Positions 39,801-56,682 of a stretch of DNA of 64,000 nucleotides are shown in pieces; within the stretch, counting starts at the first letter, position 1; every line of letters begins with the position of its first letter. Source of the stretch: Comamonas terrigena NBRC 13299 (GTDB lineage: Bacteria > Pseudomonadota > Gammaproteobacteria > Burkholderiales > Burkholderiaceae_C); contig NZ_AP019749.1 in the NCBI RefSeq assembly GCF_006740045.1, forward strand, positions 3,429,001-3,493,000, given 5' to 3'. The notes under the pieces were generated by a model. That model saw only the letters and a list, made by a program, of their open reading frames with translations. It did no database searches and was not told the DNA's origin. The translations under genes and the position numbers were made by a program.

Positions 39801-42800
39801 GAGCCGCAGCAAAAAGCATGTGACCCTGGCCACCAAGAGCAATGGCATTGCCATCAGCATGCCGTGGTGGGACAGGCAGGCCGACGCCATGCACCAGGCC
39901 TACCCCGAAGTCACGCTGGACAAGCAGCACATCGACATCCTGACCGCGCGCTTTGTGCTGCAGCCGGGCCGCTTCGATGTGGTAGCGGCCACCAATCTGT
40001 TCGGCGACATCCTCTCCGACCTGGGCCCGGCTACCACCGGCACCATCGGCCTGGCTCCGTCGGCCAACCTGAACCCGGAGCGCAGCTTCCCGTCGCTGTT
40101 CGAGCCCGTACACGGTTCGGCCCCCGACATCTATGGCCAGAATATCGCCAACCCGATCGCCATGGTCTGGTCCGGCGCGCTAATGCTGGATTTCCTGGGC
40201 CACAGCGAGGGCAACTGGCGCGCCGCCCACGATGCCATCGTGGCGGCCATCGAAACCGTCATCAAGACCGGCCCCAAGACACCCGACCTGGGCGGCAGCG
40301 CCAACACCACGCAGGTGGGCGAGGCCATTGCAGCGCAGATTGCCCAGGGCTGATGCGCTGACAAAGGGGCGGCGGCGGTCAGCGCGGCCGTCCATCGGCA
40401 TCGCCGGTCCTGCCTTTGGAACGGTTTTCCCGGCCTTTCAGACCGGAACCTTTGCGTTCCGGCCGCTCCGGCTCTAGAAAGCAGGTGGCCGCGTGCACAG
40501 CGACGGCTTCCTGCTTTTTCCTTTTCTGGAGCCGGTATGGACACAGACCAGCTGTTGCACTCCTTTCTGGAGGCGTCGCCCTGCACCCCTGCGCTGGGGG
40601 ACAGCACGGCCCGCAAGATTTTCTTTGCGGCCCTGGGCCAGCTCAGCGGCGGGGCCATCCGCGTCGCACCGCGCGACCCGGCTGCGCTGCACATCCTGAA
40701 GCAACTGCAGACCCACTACGCAGACCGGCTGCTGTTGCATGAGGTCTACAGCTTTGGCCTGGCCGCAGACCGGTTCAAGGATGAATCCAAGCGCCACTGG
40801 CGCACCACCGGGCACCTGCTCACGCTGGACGGCACCCCCATCCTCGCAGTGCACTGCCACGAGGACGGTGAAGCCGCCGTGCAGGTGCTGCACCAGCCCG
40901 CGGTGGCGGCGCTGTGCAAGGTGGTCACCGACAGCCTGCATGCCATGCTCACCCGCCACATTGCGCAGCAGAACCCCGGCTTCAACGCGTTGGCCTTTTT
41001 CAGCGACTACCGCCGCGTGATGCCCCATGGCGGCGGTTTCTTCCAGCTGCACGCACCGCGCGAGCTGGACGACTTCAGCTCCGTCACCGACCGCTACCGC
41101 ATGTACCTGCTGGGCAAGGAAGGCATGCCCACGCGCCTGAGCCGCTTTCTCGGCTGGAGCGCGGACAGCGGCACCCAGGCCCGCTTCGCCAGCGAGGCCG
41201 GCGAGGTGGAAGTGAATGCCCGCGACGTGCTGTTCTACGTGGGCGTGCAGGAGGACCGCCCGCGCCTGCTCAAGCTGGCCGAGCGGGCCGCACGCCCCAC
41301 CTCCTGGGCGCTGCGCCAGCGCATCCACTATGTGCCGTTCGACGCCTCGCCCTACAGCGTGGTGCTGGAGCAGGCTTTTCACGGCCACCTGCGCCTGGAG
41401 GCCGTGTGGGCGTACTTTGTGAAAAAAGCCGACGCCGTGGCCTTCTGTGCGCATTTCCAGGGGCCACAGATGGGGCCGCTGGATGCGGTGGACCCCGCCA
41501 CGCTGGCCGCGCTGGGCGTGACCCGGCTGGAAGGAGCGGCACTGGGCAAGCTGGACGGGCAAGCCCTGGCACCCGCCCCCCAGCCCCTGGTCTGGGGCAA
41601 AGCCTAGTCCCGCCCGCACCGGACTGCGGAGCGGCGGGCGCACCCGCATTCCCCCCCAGAGCCCGTAGCCCTTGCCGCAAGGCCACACACAGTCCTGACA
41701 GCCCGGACGGCCCCGCGTCAGCCTTGCTTGCGTGCCTCGTCGTCGTGGCGCGGCGGGGCAATGTGCTCGATATTGCCCAGCACCAGGGCCCGGCCGGCAA
41801 ACATGCCTCCGGCGGTTTCCAGCGCAAAGCGTTCGGCATCGCGGCTGCGCACCTGTTCCAGCAGCAGGTCGGCCTCACCATCGTCCACGCCGATCACCTT
41901 CAGCGTCTGGCGGGCCATCACCATGGCCGATTCAAAGGTCTCGCGCACCACATGGTCGGCATCCTGGCGCACCAGCTCCAGCGCATGTTCCCGGTCGAAG
42001 GCCCGCACCACCATTTGCACATGCGGGCATTCGCGCCGCACGTTCTCCACGATGCGGGTGGCCGCGGCCTTGTCGTCCACGCAGACGACGATGGCCTGGG
42101 CGTGCTTGGCCCCTGCCGCATGCAGGATGTCCGGCCGTGCACCGTCGCCGTAATAGACCTTGAAGCCATACAGCGCCGCCGCGCGGATGGTGTCCGGGTC
42201 GTTGTCGATGATGGACAGCTGCACCCCCTTGGCCAGCGGGCCCTGGCTGGCGATCTGCCCCACGCGGCCAAAGCCGATGATCAGCACGTTGCCCTGCAGG
42301 TCCTGCGGCGCTTCCACGCCGTCCAGCGACAGCGCATCGGCCCGCGCCCAGCGCTTGTACAGCACCACCACCAGGGGCGTGAGGGCCATTGACAGCACCA
42401 CGATGGCTGTCATATTGGCGTTCACCTCGGCGTCCATGACGCGCAGCTTCAGCGCTTCGGTGAACAGCACGAACGCGAACTCGCCACCCTGCGCCATCAG
42501 GATGGCGCGGTCCATGGCCTCGGCATGCGGGCTTTTGGCAAAGCGCGCCACCAGATAGATGCACAGCGCCTTGCCTACCATCAGTGCCAGCACCCCGGCC
42601 ACGATCAGCGGCCAGTTGCGCCCCACCACCTCCAGGTTCAGGGCCATGCCCACCCCCAGGAAGAACAGGCCCAGCAGCAGGCCGCGGAAGGGCTCGATAT
42701 CGGCCTCGAGCTGGTGGCGGAAGCTGGATTCCGACAGCAGCACGCCGGCCACAAAGGCCCCCAACGCCATCGACAGACCGCCCCACTCCATCAGCAGCGC

Positions 42801-45800
42801 CGCCCCCAGCACCACCAGCAGCGCGGCGGCGGTCATCACCTCGCGTGCCTTGGCCCGGGCCAGCACCTGGAACATGGGATTCAGCAGCCAGCGGCCGGCG
42901 GCCACCAGCGCGCCCAGCGACAGCACGGCAACGCCGATGCGCTGCCACAGCGGCGAAGCCGATGCACTGGCGGCGGCCGCATCGGCCGGCGCCAGAAAGG
43001 CCACCACCGCCAGCAGCGGCACGATCAACAGATCCTCAAACAGCAGAATGGACACGATGCGCTGGCCCTGTGGCGCATGCAGATCGCCCCGTTCGGCCAG
43101 CACCTGCATCACGATGGCGGTGGACGTCAGCACAAAGCCCGCGCCGCTGACGAAGGCCACCTGCCACGGGAAGCCAAACGACACCCCCACCCCGGTCAGC
43201 AGCAGGGCCGACAGCACCACCTGCATGCTGCCCAGGCCGAAGATCTGCCCGCGCAGGCCCCACAGATGGGAGGGTTTCATCTCCAGCCCGATGACGAAGA
43301 GGAACATCACCACCCCGAGCTCAGCCACATGGATGATGGTCTGCGCATCGGTCAGCAGGCCCATGCCGAATGGACCGATCACCAGACCGGCCGCCAGATA
43401 GCCCAGCACGGCGCCCAGCCCCAGGCGCTTGAACAGCGGCACACCGACGACGGCGGCCCCCAGCAAAGTCACGATTCCCACCAGTTGGCTGGTATTGCCG
43501 TCTGCGGCCATTGGCAGTTCCTTGTACGTGCATTCCGAATGCCACGGCAAGCGCGGCGGGGTCAGCGATGCTAACGCACATCCCATGCCATTTCGGCCGC
43601 TTCCGCGGGATGGCCATGCGGCAGAAATGCACCGGCTGAGGCCCCTCCACCGGCGGCCTCAGAGCCCGGGCAGCAGCGGCTCAGAGCTGCGCCACGGGCG
43701 CCAAGGCCGGCGCTTCCGCCTGGCGCCGTATCAGCCACTGCTCCAGGTCCTGGGGCGACAGCGGACGCGAAAACAGAAAGCCCTGGGCCACCGGGTAGCC
43801 TTGTTCACGCAGCATCACGTTCTGGGTGGCGGTTTCCACCCCTTCGGCCACCACGGTCAGGTGCAGGCTTTTGCCGATACCCAGGATGGCGCTGCTCAGT
43901 GCGCGGGCAGCTTCGTCGTGCTCCAGGTCCGCCACAAAGCTGCGGTCGAGCTTCAGCTCGCTGACCGGCAGGCGGCGCAGATAGCTGAGGCTGGAATAGC
44001 CGGTGCCGAAGTCGTCCATGGACAGGCGCACGCCGTGCGCATGCACCTCGTCGATGGTCTTCATGGTGCTGGGGTTGGTGTCCAGCAGAATGCTTTCGGT
44101 CAGCTCCAGCGTCAGATCCTGGGGGGCCAGCGCATTGCGGTCCAGCGTGTCGGCAATCATGCGCGGCAGGTCCAGGTTGTGGAAGCTCGACGGCGAGAGG
44201 TTGACCGACACCGCCGGCACCGCCAGCCCCTGGGTGCGCCACTGCGCCAGCTGGCGGCAGGCCTCGCCCAGTGCCCAGCGGCCCAGATCCGCGATCAGAC
44301 CGCACTCCTCCGCCAGCGGAATGAAACGGGCCGGCGACACCTCGCCCAGCTCCGCATGGGTCCAGCGGGCCAGGGCTTCCACGCCGTAGAGCTGGCCGCT
44401 GGCCATATCAATTTGCGGCTGGTAGTGCAGGCGCAGCCCGCCTTCCTGCAGCGCCTTGCGCAGTGCGGTCTCCAATGCCAGCCGCTCCTGGGCCAGGCGG
44501 TTCATCTCGCTGCTGAAGAAGCTGAAGCGGCCGCGGCCCTGGCTCTTGGCCTGGTACATGGCCATGTCGGCGCGGTGTACCAGCGTTTCCATATCGCGTC
44601 CGTCGGCCGGGAACATGGCGATGCCGATGCTGGCGGACACGGCCAGCGAGGTCTCGGCAATGGTCAGCGGTGCGGCCAGCAGCTCCTGCAGCCGCTCGAT
44701 GGTGTTGGCGACATGCTCGGCGTCACACTGCGGCAGCACCGCCACAAACTCGTCACCCGACAGGCGCCCGGCAATGTCGGAGCCGCGCAGCACCTGCTGC
44801 ACGCGGCTGGCGACATTGCGCAGCAGCTCGTCACCCGCTGGATGGCCCAGGGAGTCATTGACCTGCTTGAAGCGGTCCAGATCGATGAACAGCACGGCCA
44901 GCTGTTCGTCGTTGCGTGCGGCCGAGGCAATGGCCTGGTCGGCCTTGGCCTGCAGCAGGCTGCGGTTGGGCAGGCCCGTCAAGCCATCATAGAACGCCAG
45001 CTGGCGGATGCGTGCGCGGGCATGTTCCCGCTCGAGCGCCAGCGCGCACAGGTGCGAGCAGGCATCCACCAGCTGCTGGTGAAAGGCCGACGAGGCATCG
45101 GTGCGGGGTTCACGGTAGTAGAAGGCAAAGGTGCCGATGGGATGGCCCTGGCTGTTGCGGATCGGGGTGGACCAGCAGGCGTGGTAGCCCAGCGGCAGGA
45201 TTAGGTGCTTGTAGTTGCTCCACAGCGGATCCTGCGCGATGTCGTCCACCAGCACCGGCGCATTGCGCCATGCTGCCGTGCCGCAGGAGCCCACCTGGGG
45301 ACCGATGGCCACGCCGTCGAGCTGCTGCGAATACGACGCTGGCAGGCTTAGGCCCGCCAGCGGGTGCATCAGGCCCTGCGCATCCACTTCCAGAATGGAC
45401 GCCGTCACTTCCGGGGCGATGCGCTCCACCTCCTGGCAGACCATTTCCAGCACCTCGGCCAGCGGCCGCTCGCGCGCCATGGCTTCGAGCACCCGGTGCT
45501 GCAGCGCTTCGTGCATCTTGGAGCGGGTGATGTCGGTGAGCATGGACACCGTGTAGCGCCACTGCCCGTCGGCATCCAGAATCGGATTGCTGATGACCTT
45601 GGCCCAGTAGCGCTGGCCGTTCTTGCCAACCACGATCTCTTCGCGCCCCACCGGCCGGCCGGCACGCAGCTCGGTGCGGTAGATGTTGACGAATTCTTCC
45701 GACATCTGGGGCGCCAGCAGGGCGATCGGTGTGCGCCCGGCCACTTCTTCGGTGGTCCAGCCGAACATACGGGTAAAGCCGCCGTTGACGTGGAGGATGC

Positions 45801-48800
45801 AGGAAGCCCCGTCGCTGATGAGCACCGCCGTGTCGGAGGCGTCCGCCACCAGCGACAGGCGGCGCAAGTGCTCCTGCTGCGCCTGCTCGCGGGCATGGCG
45901 CGCCGTGATGTCGGTGGCGACCTTCAGGATCTGCAGCACCCGGCCCTGGGCATCCAGCACCGGCGAATAGGTGGCTTCCAGCCAGCAGCTGCTGCCGTCG
46001 CTGCGCAGGCGTTCCACTATGCCCGAATAGGCATGGCCCGCGCACAGACTAGACCAGATGGTCTCGTACTTGTCGCTGCCCAGCAGGGCGGGCGTGCAAA
46101 AGCTGCTGTGGCAGCGCCCCCGGGCCTGTGCCGCTGAGAGCCCCATCAGTTTCAGGTAATTGGCATTGGCATGGCACAAGGTGCCATCGACCTCGAACGC
46201 GGCTATGGCCATCACCCGGTCCAGGGCCTGCAACTGTGCCAGTTGCAGCGCCTGCGACAGTGCGCCGTGCGCAGCTCCCTCTTGCATGCTGATTCCTTTT
46301 GCTTCATCCGACGAATCGGTGGCGAGGCAACGGTCGGCAGCCCTCCTCTGCGTGGACCGGTGACTTTTTATATTGATCGCAATAATAATAAGGACGAACG
46401 CGATATTTACAAACTATATATCTGGTGTATTTCGCGCACCGGCGCCGCCCTGCTGCCGCCTGCAGACGACCGGCACGGCGTCCGCCACATGGACAGGCCG
46501 CAGCCGCCTGTCCATCTGTGAAAAGTAACCGCCCACCACAGCAGGAGCCACCAAGCCGACCCCCATGCCAGGAGTGCTGCACCCCATGGCCCCAAGCCAC
46601 AGGGTTATCAGTTGCGTGTCAGCTTACTGACGATGCGGCCGCTCTTGCCGCGACCCCAGGCCGGAGGCGGCCTGTGCCGCCCGGCGCGCTCAGCGCCGCA
46701 GCCATTTCCCGCCGAACTGGTTGACCACCATGCCCAGCAGCACCCCGGCGGTCCCCAGCCACTGCAAGGCCGTGGGGAACTCCCCCAGCAGCAGCATGGC
46801 CGACAGCAGGCCGATCACCGGCACCAGCAGGGACAGCGGCGCCACGGTGCTGGCGGCATAGCGCTGCAGCAGGCGCGTCCACAGGCCATAGCCCAGCAGT
46901 GTGGAAAGGAAGGCCAGGTAGGCGATCACCCCCAGCTCCCGCACACCGATGGCCTGCAGCTGCTGCGCCACCTGGTCGGCGCCGTCCAGCCACAGCGACA
47001 GCAGCAGCAGCGGAACAATGGGAAACAGGCTGGTCCAGACGATGAAGGACACCGGCTCATACGGCCCCTGCTTGGCGGCCATGCGCGTGAGCAGATTGGA
47101 GCTGGCCCACATGGCAGCAGCCCCCACGGTGAAGAGAAAACCCAGCAGCGTCATCTGGCTGGCTCCGTCGCCATGGGCCGCGCCAATCAGCACCAGGCCG
47201 GCAATGGCCACCGTCAGGCCGATCCACTGCCAGCGCTGCGGCTTTTCGCCCAGCAGCGCAGCGGCCATCAGCATGGTGATGAAGGCCTGGGTCTGCAGCA
47301 CCACAGAGGCCATGCCGGCCGGCATGCCCAGCTTCATGCCGGTGAACAGCAGGCCGAACTGCCCCACCCCTTGCACCAGGCCGTAGGCGGCCAGCAGCCC
47401 CCAGGACAGATTGCGCGGCGGGCGCACGAACAGCAGAAACGGCAGCGATGCCGCGACAAAGCGCAGCGCGCACAGCAGCAAGGGCGAGAGCGTGGCCAGG
47501 CCCCACTTCATCACCACAAAGTTCAGCCCCCAGACCACGATGACGATGAGAGCGCTGAGCCAGTCGGCGCGGGACATGCCCGCGGTGGCAGAAGGGGAGG
47601 CAGAAGTCATGAAGCTTTGTTGTTATGCGTGAATGGAAAGCAGCCGTTCAGTATCGCCCGACTGCGCCCGCCGTGCAGGCCAGATGGCATGCAGCAAATT
47701 GGATGCCACGGTGCCGCGTGGCCATGGCGGGTCCGCCGGGCTGTGTGCAAACCCCGGCCAGGCCCCCTGCGCGCTCGCCAGGCATGTGCGGGCCACGATG
47801 AAAAAAGCAGCCCGCAGGCTGCTTTCACGGAGACGGCCCTGTGCAGCGCTCAGCTGCCGGCCACCTTCATGCGGTTGATCAGGATGGAGCCCACGGTCTT
47901 GGCACCGTAGTTGTAGGCATCGGCGCCCACGGCTTCGATGCCCTGGTACATGTCCTTCAGGTTGCCGGCGATGGTGATCTCCTGCACCGGGAAGGCGATC
48001 TGGCCGTTTTCCACCCAGAAGCCGCTGGCGCCGCGCGAATAGTCGCCGGTCACGTAGTTCACGCCCTGGCCCATCAGCTCGATCACGAACAGGCCGGTGC
48101 CCAGCTTCTTCAGCATGGCGTCCAGGTCGTCGCCCGCGCGGGTCAGGCGCGAGGTCAGGCTCAGGTTGTGCGATCCGCCCGCATTGCCGGTGGTCTTCAT
48201 GCCCAGCTTGCGTGCCGAGTAGCTGGACAGGAAATAGCCTTCCACCCGGCCGGCGTCCACCACCTTGCGCGCCTGCACCTTCACACCTTCGTCGTCATAG
48301 GGCGAGCTGCCCTTGCCGCGCAGGATGAAGGGGTCTTCCGCGATGTCGATGTGCTTGGGAAAAACCTTCTTGCCCAGGGAATCCAGCAAGAAGCTGCTCT
48401 TGCGGTAGAGCGTGCCGCCGCTGATGGCCTGCACAAAACCGCCCAGCAGGCCGGATGCCAGCGTGGACTCGAACAGCACCGGGCATTCGGTGGTGGGGAT
48501 CTTGCGGCTGCCCAGGCGGCTCAGGGCGCGCTGGGCGGCATAGCGGCCCACGGCCTCGGGCGATGCCAGTTCCTTGGCATCGCGCATGGAGCTGTACCAG
48601 TAATCGCGCTGCATCTCGCCGTTCCGGCCGGGCAGCGAGGCAATCGGCGCCACCGACAGGCTGTGGCGCGAGCTGGCATAGCCGCCGCTGAAGCCCCGGG
48701 TGTGGGCACTGAAGAAATGGCTTTGCTGGGCCGAGACGCTGGCGCCTTCGCTGTTGGTGATGCGCTTGTGCGTGCCCAGGGCGGCCGCTTCGCATTCCAG

Positions 48801-51800
48801 GGCGATGCGTGCGGCTTCTTCGCTGCTCACGTCCCAGGGGAAGAACAGGTCCAGATCGCGGTGGGTGCCGGGCAGGGCAATGTCTTCGGCGTCGGGCAGA
48901 CCGGCGGTCGGGTCTTCGGCCGTGAAGCGGGCGATGTCATAGGCGGCCTGCACCGTGCGCTTGACGGCTTCTTCCGAGAAGTCGGAGGTGCTGGCGTTGC
49001 CGCGGCGCTGGCCCACATAGACCGTCACGCCCAGCGACTTGTCGCGGTTGCGTTCCACCGTCTCCAGCTCGCCCTTGCGCACGCTCACGCTCAGGCCGCA
49101 GCCCTCGGAGGCATCGGCGCCGGCATCGGTGGCTCCCAGCTTTTTGGCATGTGCCAGCGCCTGGTCGACCAGGCCCTCAAAAAAGTCGCGGCGGTAGCTG
49201 AATCCGGAATCGGCCTGCACGCTGCTGGTGCTTGTGGAGCTGGGACGGGGTTTTTTCATAGCGGCAGCTATGATACTTGCCACTGCGGCGCTCCCTGCGC
49301 CGCCAAGACAATTGCCCCCTCACCATGTCACGCAAACCCACCAAGGGCTACTTCGTACGAGGCAAGTTCGTCGCCGAAGGCAGCGAACTCGACCTTGAAC
49401 TGAAGGCCGAACTCAAAGGCACTTGGGATTCCACCAAGACCGACCTCAAGCGCGAAAGCGATGCCCTCCAGGACCTGGGCAAGGAGCTGCTCACGCTGCG
49501 CCGCGGCCTGCTGGAGCGCCTGCAACTGCCCGACAAGCTGGTCGAAGCACTGGCCGAAGCGCTGCGCATCACCAACTTCGAAGGCAAGCGCCGCCAGATG
49601 CAGTTCATCGGCAAGCAGATGCGCAAGCTCGACGAGCAGCAGATCGCTGCCATCAAGGACGCGCTCAATGAACAACGCAACGGCGCCAGCATCGGCAAGC
49701 AGCAGACGCAGATTGCCGAGCACTGGCGCGACCGCCTGATCGAAAGCGACGACCACCTGGGCGTGTGGATGGACCAGTTCCCGGCCACCGACACCCAGCA
49801 GCTGCGCGCGCTGATGCGCCAGGCCCGCAAGGACGATGCCGCCGCCAAGGCCAAGGCCGCCGAGGCCGAAGCCAAGGGCCTGACGCCCCCGCCCGCTACC
49901 AAGGGCCGCGCCTACCGCGAACTGTTCCAGCTGGTGCGCTTCCACATCACCGGTGGTGAAGCTGCCGAAGGCGGTGACGCCGAGGACGATGCCGATGAAT
50001 GAGCCGGTGCACCAGGCGCCTGCCGCCGATCCGGTGAAGATCGGCATTGTCTCCATCAGCGACCGCGCCAGCAGCGGGGTCTACGAGGACAAAGGCCTGC
50101 CGGCACTGCAGGACTGGCTGGGCCGTGCGCTGCACAACCCCATCACCTTCGCCGCGCGCCTGATCCCCGACGAGCAGGCCACCATCAGCCAGACCCTGGT
50201 GGAACTGGTGGATGCCGGCTGCAGCCTGGTGCTGACCACCGGCGGCACCGGCCCGGCGCTGCGCGATGTGACGCCCGAAGCCACGCTGGCCGTGGCCGAC
50301 AAAGAAATGCCCGGCTTTGGCGAGCAGATGCGCCAAATCAGCCTGGCCTTTGTGCCCACGGCCATTCTCTCGCGCCAGGTGGCGGTGGTCCGCGGCAACT
50401 GCCTGATCATCAACCTGCCCGGCCAGCCCAAGGCGATCGCCGAGACGCTGGAAGGCCTAAAGGACGCCGAGGGCGTGCAGAAGGTGCATGGCATCTTTGC
50501 CGCCGTGCCCTATTGCATCGACCTGATTGGCGGCCCCTACCTGGAGACCCAGGACAGCGTCTGCAAGGCTTTCCGCCCCAAGAACGCGGTGCGCGTGCGC
50601 GCCGCCTGACTGCCTGACTGCCTGACTCCGGCGCCGCGTGGCGCCGTGGCGGCCCTCGGCCACGCTTCCAGGGCCGCCCCACTCCCCGGGCGCCCTTCCC
50701 CCTGCCGCTCACGTGCCCCCGCTTGCGCACAGCCGGCCGCTTTACGCAGCGTTTACCGGCGGTGCCCAGCCACCTGCAGCGGTCTTGCGCGCCCGGCGCG
50801 CGGGCTGGTGCGTTTTCCCGTCCAATCGACCGCTAGCGCCACGCCAAGGCGCTGCCATCGCCAGTTATTCCAGAGCACCCAGCCCGGCTGTGGTGCCTGT
50901 CCCTGTTGCCGCTGCATGAAATCGTCCATCGCCCTGACCTTGCTGTTTGCCCTGTGCACCATGATCGGTCCACTGGGCATCGACACCTACCTGCCCTCGT
51001 TCCACGCCATCGCCCAGGAATTTGCCGTGGGCCCTGCGGCCGTGCAGCAGACGCTGAGCGCCTATGTGCTGGCCATGGCCATCACCATGCTGTTCTACGG
51101 CACGCTCAGCGACACCTTCGGCCGCCAGCGCGTGCTGCTGTGTGCGGCCATGGGCTTTGCCCTCACCTCCTGCGTGGCGGCCTTTGCCACCAGCATCGAG
51201 GCACTGATTGCCGTGCGCTTTGTCCAGGGCCTGACGGCCGGTGCCGGCATGGTGGTGGTGCGCGCCATGGTGCAGGACCGTTTCCAGGGCGCCGATGCCC
51301 AGCGCATGATGAGCATGGTCATGTTCTGCTTTGGCCTGGCCCCGGCGCTGGCGCCGATTTTCGGCGGCTGGCTGCAGACCCATGGCGGCTGGCGCGCAGC
51401 GTTCTTCTTTCTGTCCGGCTTTGGCGTGCTGCTGGCCCTGCTGTGCTGGCGTGCGCTGCCGGAAACCCTGGCGCCCGAAAAGCGCGTGCCGCTGAAGCTG
51501 CGGGTGATTGCCGGCAATTACCTGACCGCCCTGCGCAACGGCCGCTTTCGGCTGATGGTGCTGGGCCTGGCACTGATGGCCGGCGCCAATTCGGTCTACA
51601 TCAGCTCGGCGGCGGAATTCATCCTGAACGTGCTGCACCTGGAGGAAACCTCGTTCGGCTGGCTGTTCATCCCGTTGATCGGCGGCTCCATGATCGGCTC
51701 GGCCCTGTCCGGCTCGCTGGCCAAGCGCATTCCCCCCCGCGTGCAAAAGGCCATGGGTTACACCTTTTTGCTGGCCGGCTGCGCCAGCAATGTGCTCTAC

Positions 51801-54348
51801 AACGCCTTCACCGATGCGCCCGTGGTGCCCTGGGCCGTGCTGCCCATCACCTGCTACACGCTGGGCATTTCGCTGCTGATGCCCATCCTCACGCTGCAGG
51901 TGATGGGCATGTTCCCGCAGATGCGCGGCCTGGCCTCGTCGCTGCAGGGGTTCACGCAGATGAGCGTGTTCGCCACCATGGCCGGCGCCGTGGTACCCCA
52001 CTTGTTTCACAGCGGCCTGGCCTTGGCGCTGGGCCAGGCCATCACCGTCTCGCTGGGGGCGCTGATCTGGTGGTGGGCCACGCGCACACCGGTCCCGCAG
52101 GCCGACCGCAGCCGCGTGGCCTGAGCGCCCTGCCTGCCGTGTCCACCGGCGCCACCGCCTGCATCGGCAGGGCCGGTTGGTGACCCGAGTTGGTGACCCG
52201 CGTTTGCCCCTCACGTCGGTGACCAGCGGCTGGCCTGACCTGGCAAGCCCGGAGTTTCCCCTGCGCACTTGCCCGCTATCCGGCCGCGGGCCGCAGTGCC
52301 AGCATGTGCAGTGCAGGTGGCGTTCAGCGCCACGGACCACAACATCTACAGGAGACACTCGCATGCGGCAGCAACTCACGCCCTTGGCCATGGCAATCTG
52401 TGCACTGGGCCTGGCCCACGGTGCGGCACAGGCCCAGTTCAAGGAACCGGCCACCGTCAAGATCGGCTTCATCACCGACATGTCCAGCCTCTACGCCGAC
52501 GTGGAAGGCAAGCATGGCGCCACCGCCATCCAGATGGCGATCGATGACTTTGGCGGCAAGGTGCTGGGCAAGCCCATCGAGCTGATGACGGCCGACCACC
52601 AGAACAAGGCCGACATCGCCGCCAGCAAGGCACGCGAGTGGATCGACCAGCAGGACATCAGCTTGGTGTTTGGCGGCACCAACAGCGCCACGGCCCTGGC
52701 CATGGCCCAGGTGGCCGCCGAGAAGAAGCGCATCTTCGTGGACAACGGCGCCGGCAGCTCGGCCCTGACCAACGAGCAGTGCACGCCCTACACCGTGCAC
52801 TATGCCTTTGACACCGTGGCCCTGGCCAAGGGCACGGGCCAGGCCGTGGTGGAAGCCGGCGGCAAGAGCTGGTTCTTCCTGACCGCTGACTATGCCTTCG
52901 GCCACGCGCTGGAAGCCGACACCACCAAGATCGTTCAGGCCAACGGCGGCAAGGTGCTGGGAGCCGTCAAGACACCGCTGAACGCCAGCGACTTCTCCAG
53001 CTTCATGCTGCAGGCACAGAACAGCAAGGCGCAGATCCTGGGCCTGGCGAATGCAGGTGGCGACACCGTCAACTCCATCAAGGCCGCCAAGGAATTCGGC
53101 GTCACCAAGAGCATGAAGCTGGCCGGCCTGCTGGTGTTCTTCAGCGACATCCACAGCCTGGGGGTGAAGAACACCGAAGGCATGCAGTTCACCGCCCCCT
53201 GGTACTGGGACATGAACGCCGAGTCGCGCAAGTTTGCCGACAAGTTCATGGCCAAGACCAAGCGCCGCCCCAGCGAGATCCAGGCCGCCGACTATTCCGC
53301 CACCATGACCTGGCTGCAGGCCGTGCAGCGCGCCGGCACGCTGGAGGCCGACAAGGTGATGGCCGAATGGAAGGGCAAACCCATCAAGGACTTCTTCGGT
53401 GAAGGTGTGATCCGCCCCGATGGCCGCTACGCCCACGACATGTACCTGATGGAAGTGAAGTCCCCCGCCGAATCAAAGGGCACCTGGGACTACTACAAGA
53501 TCATCAAGAAACTGCCCGCCGACCAGGTGTGGACCACCAAGGCCGAGAGCAAGTGCCAGTACTGGAAATGAGCTGAGTCGGCGACAGGCAACCACCCCGG
53601 TGGCTGCCTAGAATGCACGGGCTGCACCCTTGCGGGTGTCAGCCTGTGTTTGTTTCTGCCTGCCGAACTGCCATGGACATCCGCCTGCTTGCCGCCACCG
53701 ACGCCCCTGCGCTCTGGGATTTTGAAACCGCCCACCGCGCCTATTTCGAGCAATGGGTGCAGGCCCGGTCTGCGCGCTTTTACACCGCCGAAGGTTTTGC
53801 CGAGGAAATGGAAGCCTCGCTGCAGCGCCAGCAGCAGGACCAGGCTTTCCACTACCTGATGTGGGAGGGCCAGCGCCTGGCCGGCCGCATCAACCTCACC
53901 CAGGTGCGGCGTCCCTATTTCCACAGCGCCGCCCTGGGCTACCGCGTGGCACCGGATTGCGGCGGGCGCGGCCTGGCCAGCCAGGCCGTGGCCGCCGTGC
54001 TGCACCAGGCGTTCACCACGCACGGTCTGCAGCGCATCGAGGCCATTGCCCGCCCGGAAAACCCGGCCTCCGTGCGGGTGCTGTGCAAGCAGGGCTTTGT
54101 CCAGTTCGGCCATTCGCGCCGCAGCATGGAGCTGAACGGCCAATGGTTTGACCTGCTGCACTTCGAGGCGCACCGCCCGCAGTAAGGCAGACGCGGCGGC
54201 GGGACGACGCCCGCATTCGGCACGGGTTGAAAAGATTTTTTCAACCCCGTACCTCCCACCGTTTGCACACAGGCAGCTGCATGCTGCCGCTGCCGGCCAA
54301 GCCCAGCGCCCGGCACTGGGCCTACCCTGGTGAGGGCTGTGCGACTTA

Positions 54349-56682
<2,334 letters not shown>
